From Hormiphora californensis (taxonomy: Eukaryota; Ctenophora; Tentaculata; Cydippida; Pleurobrachiidae): 64,000 nucleotides of DNA. The notes beneath the pieces are model-generated. The model had not been told where the DNA came from, made no database searches, and saw nothing but the letters and a program-made list of their open reading frames with translations. Of this stretch, positions 22,445 through 34,597 are shown in pieces. Numbering within the stretch: position 1 is the first letter of the stretch; every line of letters begins with the position of its first letter. The translations under genes were made by a program, and so were the position numbers. The stretch is taken from the NCBI GenBank assembly GCA_020137815.1, contig CM035362.1, forward strand, positions 5,881,715-5,945,714. Direction: 5' to 3'.

Positions 22445-22499
22445 TATTGTTGTCTGATCTTTAGTTCACGATAACAGCTAGAATTATGTTTAATTGCCA

Positions 22500-22580
22500 C
22501 ATATCACACAGTGTTAGTCACGTGATATGATGTTAGTCACGTGATATGATGTAAGTCACGTGATGCCCAAATATGGAGAT
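22500..22580. repeat. TTAGTCACGTGATATGA tandem repeat
   Basis: Three to four CACGTGAT units ending in one CCCAAATATGG, in the 3' flank of the IDE-like gene. A possible minus-strand poly(A) signal ATTAAA is at 22489-22494. Confidence 0.7.
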
Positions 22581-22592
22581 TTCATTGTTGTA

Positions 22593-25500
22593 CTACAAGT
22601 ACAGGCGATCAAACAGTAAAGCCCCCTTGAAGTCTGGGATGTTCTCTATGTTGTATGCGTCACCCTCCACATCATCTCCTTCAGGCATCACGTGATTCGT
22701 TCCGTAACCCTGGAAACAGAGGGTTAATAATGCGGCTTGGTCACGTGATACCCGTATAAGGGCATGGGCATCACGTGATTCGTTCCGTAACCCTGACAAT
22801 CTAGGGTTAATAATGCGGGGCTTGGTCACGTGATACCCATATTTGATCACGGTGTGATCAAGCTTCAGTAATAAGCCTAAATTAAAAATCACGGATTAAA
22901 TTAACAATCCCGGATTACTTTAAAAATCCCGGATTAAATTAAAAATCCCGGATTAAGTTAAAAATCCCGGATTAAATTAAAAATCCCGGATTAAGTTAAA
23001 AATCCTGGACGAAAAATCCCAGATTATCTCTACATTACCTCCACAGTGAGTTTTATTTTTTCCTCTCCATAGAAACTCTCCTCGAAAAACTCCATCAGCA
23101 ATTCTGGAGTGACTTTCTTGAGGGCTGCAATCTGTGTAGGAGAAACGGTTCATTGTGTCATGGATGGATATATCTGGTATGATACGGTGATATAATAGTT
23201 GAGGGAGGCCGGAGGGGGCAGGTTGTTATGTTCTAACCCTCCGAGGCCGAGGCACGCGAAACAGAGTCTAGCTAGGCAAGGAGGCTCTGTTAGAAACTCA
23301 CACACCTGTGCTGACTATCAGTAGCCTATATATAACACATGAAGAAGATAACGAGATCATAGCAAGAACGAAAAAAAGTCGTTCACTCAGTCAACTCGAT
23401 TCGAAACGGTGTCATTGCAAATCTAACTTACGTTCTTAGTGGATCTCTCAAAATCAATTTCTGCGTCACCAAACAGCTGCGACCAAGACCTCCACATACT
23501 ATCGGAGTAGGAAGCGGGTTTTTCCTCCAATGACCGAATTGAAGTTGCCACAGCTTCCTTTATCTCCGCCTATAGAGATTACAAAGTTAAGAGGAAGGCT
23601 GCTCCCGTTGCCATGGGGATATTTTGAAAGGTGGCGGTTTTATAAAAAATATGTAGTGACTTTATAGAAAATTAGTGATTTTATAGAAAAAAAAACAGTT
23701 ACAAAATAGTGACTTTATACTTTATAGAAAGGTAGGGATTTTATAGAAAAAACAGTTACATATGTTCGCAAAAGGCAAGCTTCCCCTCGTCCGACCCGAA
23801 GTTGGAATCATATGGGTTTAGTTTGTCGAACCGGCAAGTTGCTAACATTTTCAAATCTTCACTACTTCTCAAATGATCCCATACTTTCAGTCTAATCCCA
23901 AAATCCTATTAAAAATAGAGACAAAAATAACGGCACCAAACTGTGAAATGCCCTTGCATTAGTGCGAGTAGAATAAAATCAATTTTCTATCTAAAGGCCG
24001 AGTTTATAGCAAGAAAGGACTATTTTACAACGAATTCTCTGGTTAGTATGGTAACCAACTCCGTTGTCATGGTAAATCAATCGAACTCTATCGAGTTCTA
24101 TCGCCAGCAACTGGATGAAAATTTATCCATTTCATTATGCACAATGCACAGGCTTTGGTTACGAAGTTACCCCTTGCCAGCGTGTGCACGCGAAGGTCGC
24201 CCGGCGACAGAGTGTGAGGTGTCTTCGATACCAAGCACAGGCTTATGTAACAAAAAGGGGCGTTTTTATAGCTTATTGTTCATCATAACCTGAAATAAAT
24301 AATCTTCATTACTTTCACAAAGGCTCAAAGTTTGAATATCAAATTTGCCAAAATTGTGCAGGGGCCACCCCAAAATTAATCTCTAAGTAATTAATTAATT
24401 AATTTTGACTATTCCCACTTTCTGTAGATTATATTATATGTTTTATGCATGAAGAACATTCCTAGAAAGTTTCAAGTCGATATTTTAAGCAGAACGGAAA
24501 ATATAATTTAGTGCATGGGCAAACAAAATGGTGCAAGGGCACATGTTCAGGGGAAATTTGCACAAATTGTGCAGGGGCAAATTTTAATTAATTTGCCTAT
24601 AATTAATTACCTAATTGATATATTAATCATACGGCTCTTCTAGTACTCGTAGTTATGCTACTAGAACATGCATAGAAAGTTTCGTGTCAAAATATTAAAC
24701 GGTATGGACACAGTTCGATCATAAAATTGGTGCAAGGGCTGCCCTTGCACCATTTGCCCTTGCACATTGCCTGCCCTTGCACCAAATTCCATTTTTTGCA
24801 CGGCTCTAACTAACTAATTAATTAATTTTGACTATTCCCACTTTTCGAACATCATCTTTTATGATTGAAGAACATTCCTACAAAGTTTCAAGTCGATATT
24901 TTAAGCAGAACGGAAAATAGAATTTGGTGCAAGGGCGCGGTGCAAGGGACATAACACGCAATGTGCAGGGGCACGGTGCCCTTGCACCGTTTTTAATTAC
25001 CTATAATTAATTAATTAATTAAAAATTCAAAAATCCGCCAACGTCATGACACAAAGGAATACTACAAGAACATGCCTACAAAATTTCAAGTCGATATCTC
25101 AAACGGTGTGGCCACAATCGTTGACATGTTTTTTGCCCCCCCCCCCCCCCAAAAAAAGACCTTTCTTTGTTCTTAATAGGGCCGGCATTTTTGGGTTTTT
25201 GTGCAGGGGCGAAAAAATTTTTTTTCTTTTTTTCGTTTTTTGCTGTTTTCTTCGGGTCGGAGGTGCCTGCCGGCACCTAAATAATCCCAATTACCTGTCC
25301 TTCAGTAGTATTTACAAGTCCCTGAAGTCTCTCGTACTCGTTGGCAATGTGAGCAGCGACCTCTTGGCCCATAACAACTGGCCCTGTAATTAGGAGTTAA
25401 TTGGTCGTTAATTAGTTGTTAATTATGATGTTTGTCATGATACCCAAAGGAGCATTTAATAACATTTACTATACCTAGTATTCTTTGCCCAATTATAATA

Positions 25501-28500
25501 CAGTCTGACCCCGATTTAGGGACACCCTCGGGGGAAAGCGTTTTGCCCGGTAAATCGGGGTGCCCGGTATATCGGGGTCAAATACCTTTACTTTCCTATA
25601 TCGGGGAAGTTTACCCTCTTGGTAAATCGAGGTTCCGCTAAATCGGGGCCCGGTAAATCGGGGTCCGACTGTACCTAGTATTCTTTGCCCAATTTTAATA
25701 ATTACCTGCATCTAGACGAGCTCCAGTAACGGAGAATCTGAATGTCTGGTATTTTCCCTCGTACCCAACACCGCAACCCGCAGCATACCCGAGCTTTTTC
25801 TGAAAATCGATACACTTGTTATTTTCATATTATTGTCAACACCGCAACCCGCAGCATACCCGAGCTTTTTCTGAAAATCGATACACTTGTTATTTTCATG
25901 TTATTAATTGTCATTCTGACGGTAAAAACTTTCGTTGGATGAGCGGATAACTGTTTATTAGCCTCATTTAGAGTTACTTTTTTGGCAGCTCATGGGTTGT
26001 ATAAGCACAGTTAATATTTCAATGACGGTAGAACAAATATCTATTGGCACGAAGGTGAAATAAGAATCAGGGAGTGACAAATGTTAGCGCGGGGATGTGA
26101 AACAAAGTATACTATACCTTACTCTCGTTTTTTAAGAAACGCTTTAGTAAGAAACTTTTTTATAAGAAACTTTTAAAATGTAAATTACACAATTCAGGGA
26201 CGCCACAACAAAATAGAACACCCCTAACTTGTTTAGTTTCTTGATAAAGGAGAAATTCTTTTTGTTTTTGGATTGCCTACACCTGTAGTTTCCTAGAAAA
26301 AAAGTTTCTTATTTAAAAGTTTCTTGAAATATGCGAGCTTAATTAACGAGAGTAAGGTAGTTTCAGCCAGGAACCGACCGAATCAGGCAATACTGGTCCC
26401 TGATTGGCTGATAACCGGTCACGTGACCTAAATAACGAGTTCTGATTGGTTGTTTACTTGTTTCGGTCGGTTCCTGATTTCAGTACATACCACTGTGCGA
26501 AGGTAATTGAAGCATCCCTGTCCCATGAGGACTTCCAGAACGGTCGCCAGAGCATGTACCATATATGGCGTGTCATATTCTGAGCCGTATCCTGCTTTAA
26601 CTTTCCCAAGGAAGTACAATATCTGAAGAGAATACATATTGAAACATCATGTGATGGCATATAGTTACCATGGTAACCAGGTGTGTGTCATAATTACCAT
26701 GGTAACCAGGTGTGTGTCATAGTTACCATGGTTACGATACAAAGCATCAGTGATGCTGCATCATGCGATGAACTTTGGGCTCATGGTTATATCAGTTTTT
26801 CAACGGATACCACCCTGCCTATATCCCACGATCATATATTTTAATTTGCCAAGCTAGACTGCAATTCGCACGTCCTACACTTTTTATAAAATAAAATAAA
26901 AAGAGTTTGAACAAAGCAAACTTTAATTTGATAAGAGTGGTTTCCATGGGGGGATGGACCACTTAACTTACTCGTGAAGCTGCGTTTGGTTCCCGTGGAA
27001 CCAGGTGTGTGTAACCATAGTTACCATGGTAACCAGGTAACCACTTAACTTACTCGTGAAGCTGCGTTTGGTTCCCGTGGGTTCGGTGATCGTTTCCTCA
27101 GCAACCACTCTCCAGGTGGTAACAGTAAGGGCTCATCATCCAGTTGGGCTCTCCGGTTTTCATCTACCACTTTTCCTGTGAACATTCATGGAGTTTGGAT
27201 TCTTGGTTGCCTGGCAACGAGAATAATATACGCCGGCAGGTTAGGTTATCGAAAGTGTGAGTTTATCACAGCTCTCTTTCACATAATATAGTGATTAGTG
27301 ATAGGGTTGTCTAAAAACTCCGTGATGAGATATGACAATCGGGAACCGACCAAATCGGAAAATACTGGTCCCTGATTGACTGATAACCAGTCACGTGACC
27401 TAAATAACGAGTTCTGATTAGTTGTTTACTTGTGTCGGTCGGTTCCTGAGATCTATGACAATGGATATTAAGATCAATACCTGCGCCAAGGTTCGTCCTA
27501 ATTTGGCTGGTGAAGTTGAGTGCTCTTTCCTCATTCACATTTCCAAACATTCCACATTCAATTGCAACATCCTCCAAGAATCTGTCCCGATATTCCTCGA
27601 CCTTAAAATAGAGACAAATATTCGTAAAATGAATCCTTCTTCTGGTAGTGCCGGGTTTGGAACCCTAACGAACTATCGGTAATGCGATTATATGGCCAAC
27701 ATTAGTGTGAGTGCTCGTGAGTGAAAATTGACTTGTTAGGGATTACAGAATGTATTTCAACACGCTGATCAGCACGTCCACCACTCCGCCGTTGCGGCGT
27801 AGCAAGGCCATCCACCAATCATTTTATGTAGAGCATCTTTCTTCAGACGCTTATTTGACTGGTTATTTACCTGTTTCTGGGTGACTTGTTCCAAAGCCTC
27901 CAGCTTATCAGCATTACTCAGATCATCTGGGTAAACAAGTTGTTTAAACACTTTGTAGACCACTGCAGATATCCCATCATCACTCTCTTTTAGCGAGTTT
28001 TTAATCCGGTCCCTGTATAAAAGGTTCTCGTATAACTTCATTCAAATTATTGCCCACACTTATTTGAGCTGGGTAGTTTTATCAAATTTTAGTAAATTAT
28101 CCTCATATTTGTTTACCTAATTGTAATATTGAAATGAGATTCATCTTGCTCGAAGCTGATGTCATTCATAACTTTGAAGATGTTACTGATAATTCGGCTA
28201 ACCACATCGGGATCAGAGTAACCGCTCAGAAACACCCCAAATGAGCCCATGCCAGAGCTGAAACTGAACCTGAAAAACGGAAAAGAGAAAATTAAATAAT
28301 GAAAAGCAGAACTGAAAATTAAAAAAGAAGGAATAAATATGGTCATGAACAGACATGAAGTGGAATGAATTTGTGAAGTAACAATACTGATCTTTATACC
28401 GGGTCGTTACCTGTAATCAGAAAGTTCTGCCACAGCAGCAATTTCATCTTTCTTTTCTTGAACCGTATACATATAATAGAATAGGCTACTCTTTGCCCAA

Positions 28501-31500
28501 TCCAGCGCAGTTTTAAACCTGAAATGGTTATATTTATAAAGGAGCACAGAATTATATTGATAAAGGAGCACTTTAGCACTTACCTTTGATCAGGAATTAT
28601 TCGGCAGTACATATCCAACTTTGGCTCAGGGAACTGAGACTCTTGCGCCAACCAAATTGTCAAATTATTTTCGTTCGGAACTTGCACCTAGGAAACATGT
28701 ATTGTGATAAGGAGACAAAGACCAAAGAGAAGACACACTGCAGATAATGTAGTTGATAACTGATATATGTTTGACTAGGATCAAGTACCGCATGTGGGCC
28801 AATGGTATGTTTGATTTTCTTTCCTAATTAGTTATTCTTTCTTACTGAAATATTCTGAATAAAAAGATCTGAGCAAAAATTAAATATGTTATATTCTTAC
28901 TGGGTTCTCGGGAGCATCCCCTACAATCGGTAAAATTTCAAAGTTTTGTGGCACAAAATCATGTGGTATGGGAAGGTGCAACTCCGGGTCTTCCTCGATA
29001 TTTTCTAATTCCTCCAGGAAATCCTCCTCGATATTCCTCACTTCATAGCTGGTGTTGTACCACTTTTCTGTTCTTGTTAGTGGTGGACAGAACTCGTTCC
29101 CTTCAACTTCATACTTTCCCGATGCCTGCAAGAAACGAAGGGTTTATTAATACACAATTCAAATTTAAGGATCAGTCTCACACAAAGATGGATAGTGTGG
29201 AAGTGCGGAATCCAGGGAAAATGAACAAGAATTACCACAAATTTACCTTGTAAGTCATTACTATACTTACCACTCATAAATGTTCATGTAAGTCATGTTA
29301 CTTACCACTCATAAATGTTCATGTAAGTCATGTTACTCACCACGTAAATGTTCATATTCTCAGGAATCAAACATCGAAGAACTGAGTTTTCTTTATCTGC
29401 ATCAAACTGAATGGTAGAGGGCGCTCCAAGATAGCCCTCGGGTTTCGCACCACTCTCAATGTTATCCAAAATCGTACTGAAAAATCATCAAATAATATAT
29501 TGCTTGAGTCTCAATATGGGGATAAAAATGTATTTGTTTGGAAAATACAGCAACATAATATTATTTGTCCAACAAACAGAGATAATTTAGTTAATTAATG
29601 AAAATTAGTTAATTAATTAAACCTTGGTATCCACGCTGGATCAGCTCTACCTCCATGCTGGAACTTTCTCTCCCGTTTTGACATCATCTGCTCCCACAAA
29701 ACCTTGTTTACTCCACTCTGACACAAAAACAGTCATTAATAAAATGCAGGATCACCATAGTCGCGCTGACGTCGGAAAAAAAACAAACCAGGATCACCCT
29801 GATTTTGTAATAATATGCTAGATATATGGGATCCTAGTTGACCAATTGAATCTTTCCTATTTGAGGAAGGAGTCAGTTGATTGCCAGAGAGGATTATACC
29901 ACGGAATAAAATGTTGTTTTGTTCAAACCTTGTCGAACAAGGCAAATAAAATGGAGGTCCTAGTTTTAATCTTTTTACCTTCAATGCAGATTTGAGGAAA
30001 CTCATGACAGTTTTTACAATGAGGTCAACTTCGCCCAATCCCTTGTCAGTTAGAGAAACCACAATTGTCAGCATATTCTTGTCAACCGCGGAAGAAGCGT
30101 ACAGACCCGTTATGTAACCCCTGCAGTAGAGAAAAGGAGTTAGATAATAAATATTTTCGCCGATTTTTCGGTGTAATGATTGATCCGTTATGTAACCCCT
30201 CGGTGTAATGATTGAAAATTTGCTAAACAATGTTTATCACGTTTAGGAAAGTTTATTAAGTAACTTTAGTAAATTATTAAGTTTATTAAAGTGGTTCAAC
30301 TCACTTTTCTTGAAGGTACCGGTAAACGCTACCCCGTTGCCCCGTTGAATCCATGACATAGTAGAGGTAGTCCACCGTCCTGTTTTCCAGGGGCAGATTC
30401 GCTGCAAACGCCATCGTCAGGCTAGAGTCCTCGTTCTTGCTTTTTATCCAGAATCGTTTGTTGAGGTAGGTGGCGTTTGGGAAGGGATGGGAGCTGAAGA
30501 CGTAGGGTTCTTGATCCGTATTGGAAATAGGCTCGTATATCTCCCTGATCTTGGACTCCAAACTGAAAAAAAAGAAAAACTCAGATGAAGTTGTTTTACA
30601 TGTTGTTTTGCAAACGATCCATCGCTTCAGGATTAGTTTTGTATATTTATCAAAGTCTGAAGTCTTAGTTAAAACACGTTTTTAGCATTTCCATACCTAT
30701 CAAGTGTCATGTTTGACAGAGCTGCCATGTACATCAAGTTCCCACTGTAATAACGGTGGTGGAAAGCCTTGGCCTTATCAATGATATCACTGGTGTTTAG
30801 AGAACCGCTACTTCCCGTGCTGAAGGGACCGTAGCCGGAGTCCGGGTTGGCGTAGGTTAGGGCAATTGCTAAGAGTGCTCTGTGAGAGAGAGAATGACAA
30901 GGATTAGAATAAAGCAATAAAATTTCAATACATACCAGCGTATTGATTCCCTCGAATGAGTTATAATATGTACCGGTACATACATGTATGATAATGTTTT
31001 ATTATAATCAGTATGAGTCCTGGCTGAGAGAGTAATTGCTGTTTGTATGAGCCAATCATATGCTAGGATTTCAAAATCCAGGCCTGTGATTGGTCAGTTA
31101 AATACCTGTAGTTGTTGTTTATATTCCTTTTGTACTCGCTGTCCACTGCCGCTATCGCAGAATCAAATCTCTCAGGAAACATTGTGGGGTAACCTACACA
31201 CAGAGCGAATTAGTGATACACACAGATACACAGGGTGAATTAGTGATACAAACTAATCATCAATTAGATTGTAGAATCGGCCGGATTTTTGTTAACAGTG
31301 GTATATTTCCCATCTGTGTGTGAGCGAGCCCAAGTGATTGGGTGACTTCGTACCCAAGAACTATGAACTAGTTGCAATGGAGCCAAAGAACTAACTATAA
31401 ACTGACCTATGAAGCTGGCGAGCATTCGGGCAGGTGTTTCCCAGAATTCATTCTGTATGTAAAAGTAATATCCAGTTCCCAGGGTCCACGTCATTCCGTT

Positions 31501-33758
31501 ATAACCGCCACCCTTGTCAGACAAGAACCTGCAGAGGTGATGATTTAGTTAAGAAATACTGGTCCCTGATTGGCTGATAGCCAGTCACGTGACCTAAATA
31601 ACGAGTTCTGATTGGTCCACGTCATCCCGTTATAACCACCTCCCTTATCAGACAAGAACCTACAGAGGAGATGATGAGGCAAGATTTAGTTAACTCGGAA
31701 GCTGCACCAAAATCTCAACCGAAATTTCAACTGTGGCGCTGTCAGACCCCGTTTCGATTCTGAGCACCGAGCAACATACATTATACATTATACATGAACA
31801 TTATACATACTTTGGGTAGGCAGTAGCATCAGGGTACTCCTCGGACCCTTCGAATAACATGTGTTCCACGAAATGTGCTAGACCCGGAACTTCCTCTCCA
31901 GCATATCCCATACCTAAACAAATAAATCAAAAAATAAATCAACAAACAAATGAATTAACAAATAAACAACAATAATAATCAATACTCGAACTAGGAAAAG
32001 TCCATTACACAGATGTCATATTTACTACATATAATTAGGGGAGAACAGTTTGATATGATACCGGTATGCAGTCGGACCCCGATTTACCGGGATGCTCAGG
32101 GAAAGTGTTTTCCCGGTAAATCGGGGTTCCGGTAACTCGGGGTCCGACTGTATTGTATAACTTACGGATTCGGATCTCCACGGTTGTCTTCGGAGTTCTC
32201 GGATCACTCACAATGACGGCCTTTATTTTATTGCTCAACGTTATGGCTCTGTACTCCCGATCATCTTGGACAGGTTTGATAATGTTCCCGCCATCGTGAC
32301 CATCCGACTCTGAAGAAAAGGGTGTCATGAGGAAGGTTGAGAATGGGTATTTTTCAGCAGCTTTCAGTCTCCTAGGCATTATTTTACCAGAATCGGCACA
32401 CTAGTGGTTGACCGTGTATAAGGTCCACGGTACTATGCCACATGACTCAATCGTATGGCAATTATTTTGGTATTATAGGGTAAGCTGGGGCAAAATGGCC
32501 CACGGGGCAATGTGGCCCATGTATGGGGCAAAGTGGCCCTAGTAATAACATGTGGTCACGTGACTTTTTCTCCAGCGGAGACCTGCTCGTTCTGTTCCGA
32601 ATTTTCGCTTTAAAACTGCTGTCATTTCTGTTTGGGTTGGCCGATTTTAATTTTACAAAAACTGCCAGTTAGGCTTTATAATTCTCTAAAACGTGGCCAA
32701 ATATGGCCCACTCTCCGGGGCAAAGTGGTCCGGTCTGGGGCAAAGTGGCCCACCTCTAGGACCAATGAAATGGCGCCTGCAATACCACGTGACATTGGAA
32801 TGCACAAAAATGTAGTCCAGACGGTCAAATTAGGGTCAAAGTAGCCCATGTTCCGGTGCAGAACATGGGCCACTTTGCCCCTAATTTGATCGTTTCGTCT
32901 AACAACACCAGGCACGTGATAAAATCGAGCAATGCTATTGGCTTGAGCCACTTTGCCCCGATGCAAATTTTCCAAAAAAAGCCGAACCAAATTATTTGAA
33001 TTGATTAATTAACCCATTAAATAAAACTTGTAGATTTTAAAATTTAACTCGGCTGAAAGGAAAAGGTTTCATTGGATAGCCTATATATATTTTTTCTTCC
33101 TGCTGTATAAATTGCGTATTTTAGAACCTAAAACGCTAAAAGTGGGCCACTTTCGCCCCAGCTTACCCTATACTCTATAGGTAAAAAGTGCTCACATTGA
33201 TCTGCAGATTCCCAGGACCCAGCTGCTTTTATTTTGTGCAATGTGCTTCTGATAGCTTTATACGAAACACACGTGTGTCACTGGCACATTATCAAAAAGA
33301 TGACCATCTCTTACCTTTTTCCTGTTCGTTTTGAAAGAAGAAATCGAAGCCGAATTCACCTATTGAATGGCCATATAAAAATCCAAAAATATATTTACTA
33401 GCTAGATCATGGAACAGACCATCTCTTCCGTACAATGGCCGGACCGCTACGGTTTTTTATAAGGAAGGAATACATGAGTCATACACCAGAATTCCAATTC
33501 ACTCTTTATCATATAGCCCTTTACACATGACATGTGACCCTTTCACACAGTCACACACACAGTCACACACCCGTATGTCGTACGTGTGACGGGTGAGTGG
33601 GTGACCCTTTCACACACGTGACGTCACGTACCCGGCTGGATGGTGGGAAGGATGGTGGGTCCCCAGAATGTCGGCTCCTCCGCTTCCTCCTCATTGTAAT
33701 CTCTGTTTGGTGCTGCGTTTAAGACACCAGCAGTGCACAGCAACAACACTAACAACAT
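22593..33758 (-). CDS. IDE: Insulin-degrading-enzyme-like M16 zinc peptidase with signal peptide, 24 exons
   Basis: Minus-strand exons: 33758-33632, 33359-33315, 32309-32166, 31913-31811, 31528-31407, 31193-31106, 30879-30697, 30562-30305, 30120-29979, 29717-29623, 29476-29341, 29125-28901, 28687-28584, 28518-28411, 28269-28117, about 28036-27871, 27601-27481, 27175-27054, 26622-26491, 25799-25706, 25377-25295, 23569-23432, 23131-23039, 22709-22593. About 1030 residues, the usual length for IDE. Residues 1-15 form a leader (MLLVLLLCTAGVLNA), then an acidic stretch. The inverted zinc motif HFVEH is at H119-E122-H123 and the third ligand is E200 in AVDSE, 77 residues later, the same spacing as in IDE. 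KWYNTSYE, FVPQNFEILP and CFNYLRT match the family. All catalytic residues are present, so an active secreted or lumenal peptide-degrading enzyme is likely. Phases agree except at exon 16, where one base is missing at the acceptor. Confidence 0.85.
22767..22850 (-). repeat. Duplicate of the last-exon acceptor and exon start
   Basis: GGCATCACGTGATTCGTTCC followed by GTAACCCTG occurs at about 22683 (true exon 24 start) and 22767, with matching downstream GGTTAATAATGCGG. Confidence 0.85.
22880..23030. repeat. 20-bp minisatellite (AAATCCCGGATTAARTTAAA)
   Basis: Seven units between exon 24 and exon 23 of the IDE-like gene. 23132-23431 and 23640-23760 hold only AT-rich sequence and TTTATAGAAA repeats. 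Confidence 0.9.
24380..25115. repeat. Four diverged copies of a roughly 200-bp unit
   Basis: The shared core GAACATTCCTAGAAAGTTTC, followed by AAGTCGATATTTTAAGC, recurs near 24450, 24662, 24867 and 25067 with TTAATTAATTAA and TGCAAGGGC motifs between. A noncoding intron between exons 22 and 21 (23570-25294). 25130-25260 has long C, A and T runs. Confidence 0.75.
25501..25673. mobile_element. Foldback element, family C
   Basis: CAGTCTGACCCCGATTTAGG ... GGTAAATCGGGGTCCGACTG, flanked by a repeat of CCTAGTATTCTTTGCCCAAT on both sides (25471 and 25674), a 20-bp direct repeat. Ends 32 bp past the exon 20 donor (minus). Confidence 0.8.
25768..25912 (-). repeat. 70-bp tandem duplication of the exon 20 acceptor + exon start
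   Basis: CAACACCGCAACCCGCAGCA continuing through GAGCTTTTTCTGAAAATCG occurs twice. The copy nearest the exon body (acceptor at 25800) is used in the model. Confidence 0.9.
26368..26476. mobile_element. MITE-A 15 bp after the exon 19 donor (minus)
   Basis: Complete ends CAGGAACCGACCG / TCGGTCGGTTCCTG. 25943-26367 holds AT-rich sequence with GTTTCTTAAAA-type repeats and no gene. Confidence 0.85.
26660..26730. repeat. TTACCATGGTAACCAGGTGT repeats
   Basis: Three units near the acceptor of exon 19 (minus). The same palindromic core is seen in several introns of the ANKAR-like gene. Confidence 0.75.
26961..27001 (-). repeat. Copy of the exon 18 end + GTAAGT donor
   Basis: CCACTTAACTTACTCGTGAA followed by GCTGCGTTTGGTTCCCGTGG is present here and at 27042-27082, where the donor is used. 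GTTACCATGG repeats separate the copies. Confidence 0.9.
27341..27448. mobile_element. MITE-A 32 bp after the exon 17 donor (minus)
   Basis: GGGAACCGACC ... GGTCGGTTCCTG. The flanks share ATATGACAAT / CTATGACAAT. Confidence 0.8.
29270..29335 (-). repeat. Two extra tandem copies of the exon 11 end + donor
   Basis: CACTCATAAATGTTCATGTA and AGTCATGTTACTTAC form a roughly 40-bp unit whose minus strand repeats ATGAACATTTA-GTG/GTAAGTA, the exon 11 end and donor at 29341. Confidence 0.8.
31535..31690 (-). repeat. Duplicated exon 5 acceptor flanking a MITE-A fragment
   Basis: The block from GTCCACGTCAT through CAGACAAGAACC to the CTGCAG/CTGTAG acceptor occurs at 31485-31545 (used) and 31615-31675. 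A MITE-A fragment (31550-31615) lies between. The exon is the one encoding FLSDKGGGYNGMT. Confidence 0.85.
32069..32154. mobile_element. Foldback element, family C
   Basis: CAGTCGGACCCCGATTTACC ... CGGGGTCCGACTG; begins 11 bp past the exon 3 donor (minus). Confidence 0.8.
32476..33170. mobile_element. Nonautonomous TIR element with TA target (GGGTAAGCTGGGGC ends)
   Basis: TA then GGGTAAGCTGGGGCAAAATG ... TTTCGCCCCAGCTTACCC then TA; about 691 bp. The interior contains many GGGCAAAGTGGCCC motifs in both orientations and no ORF of note. The same TA+GGGT termini occur at 45724 and 47080. Confidence 0.75.
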
Positions 33759-34497
33759 CTTAGTAAAATAGGTGTGGGTTAACTGAAAGAAAAAGAGAGA
33801 GAGATAGATAGAAAGATAGATAGAAAGATAGATAGAGGCAAAAAGGGAGAGAGAAAGAGGGAAAGCGATAGAAACGACAGTTGCAGTATGAGAAAACTGC
33901 GGAGGGTATAAGACGTGCACAGCTATTTATTGGATTATAACAGGATAACGGAATTTACGAACTGGCTTATGATCCGGTTATAGCTGTTATCGAACCCCAT
34001 CCCTCTCTCTCTCTCTCTCTCCCTCTCTCTCCGCTCCGTTTTTCTTTTCCGTGTCTTTCCACTTTCCGGTTCCATGTCTCTCTTCTCTCACCCGCTTTTT
34101 TCCCCCTCTCTGCTTAGTCCCCCCTTTTTCTCCTCTCTTTCTCCTCTCCCCCCCCCCTTTTCCGTTTTGGCGGCTTCTCGATTTTTTCTTATTTCTAACT
34201 TCCTCTTCTCTTCTCTCTTCTCTCTCTCTTTCTGTTCCTTCTTTCTTTCTCTCACCCTTCTTTGGGCCCCCTTTCCTCTTTCTTTTTTTTTCTTTTCTCA
34301 ATATCTTCTCTCCCTTCTCTCTCTGGGCTCGTCCCTTTTTCTCTCTTCTTTCCCCTCTCTTTCCGGGGCCCTCTCCTCAGGTAAGGTCCCCCTTATTCCT
34401 AAACCTCCCTCTCAGTCCTCCACTGGGGTCTTCATTTCTCTTTAACGCTAAATTTACATCGGGTTTTCTCTTTTCCTATTTTCCCCCCCTCTATGTT
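33759..34497. other. 5' flank of the IDE-like gene, CT-rich
   Basis: GATA-type repeats (33795-33835), (TC)n (33998-34032) and long CT-rich sequence up to the gap. No gene; the peptides read from it are low-complexity artefacts. It probably contains the IDE-like promoter, but I see no clear core element. Confidence 0.6.
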
Positions 34498-34597
34498 NNN
34501 NNNNNNNNNNNNNNNNNNNNNNNNNNNNNNNNNNNNNNNNNNNNNNNNNNNNNNNNNNNNNNNNNNNNNNNNNNNNNNNNNNNNNNNNNNNNNNNNN
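34498..34597. other. Assembly gap of exactly 100 N
   Basis: The round length suggests an arbitrary gap size. Confidence 0.99.
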
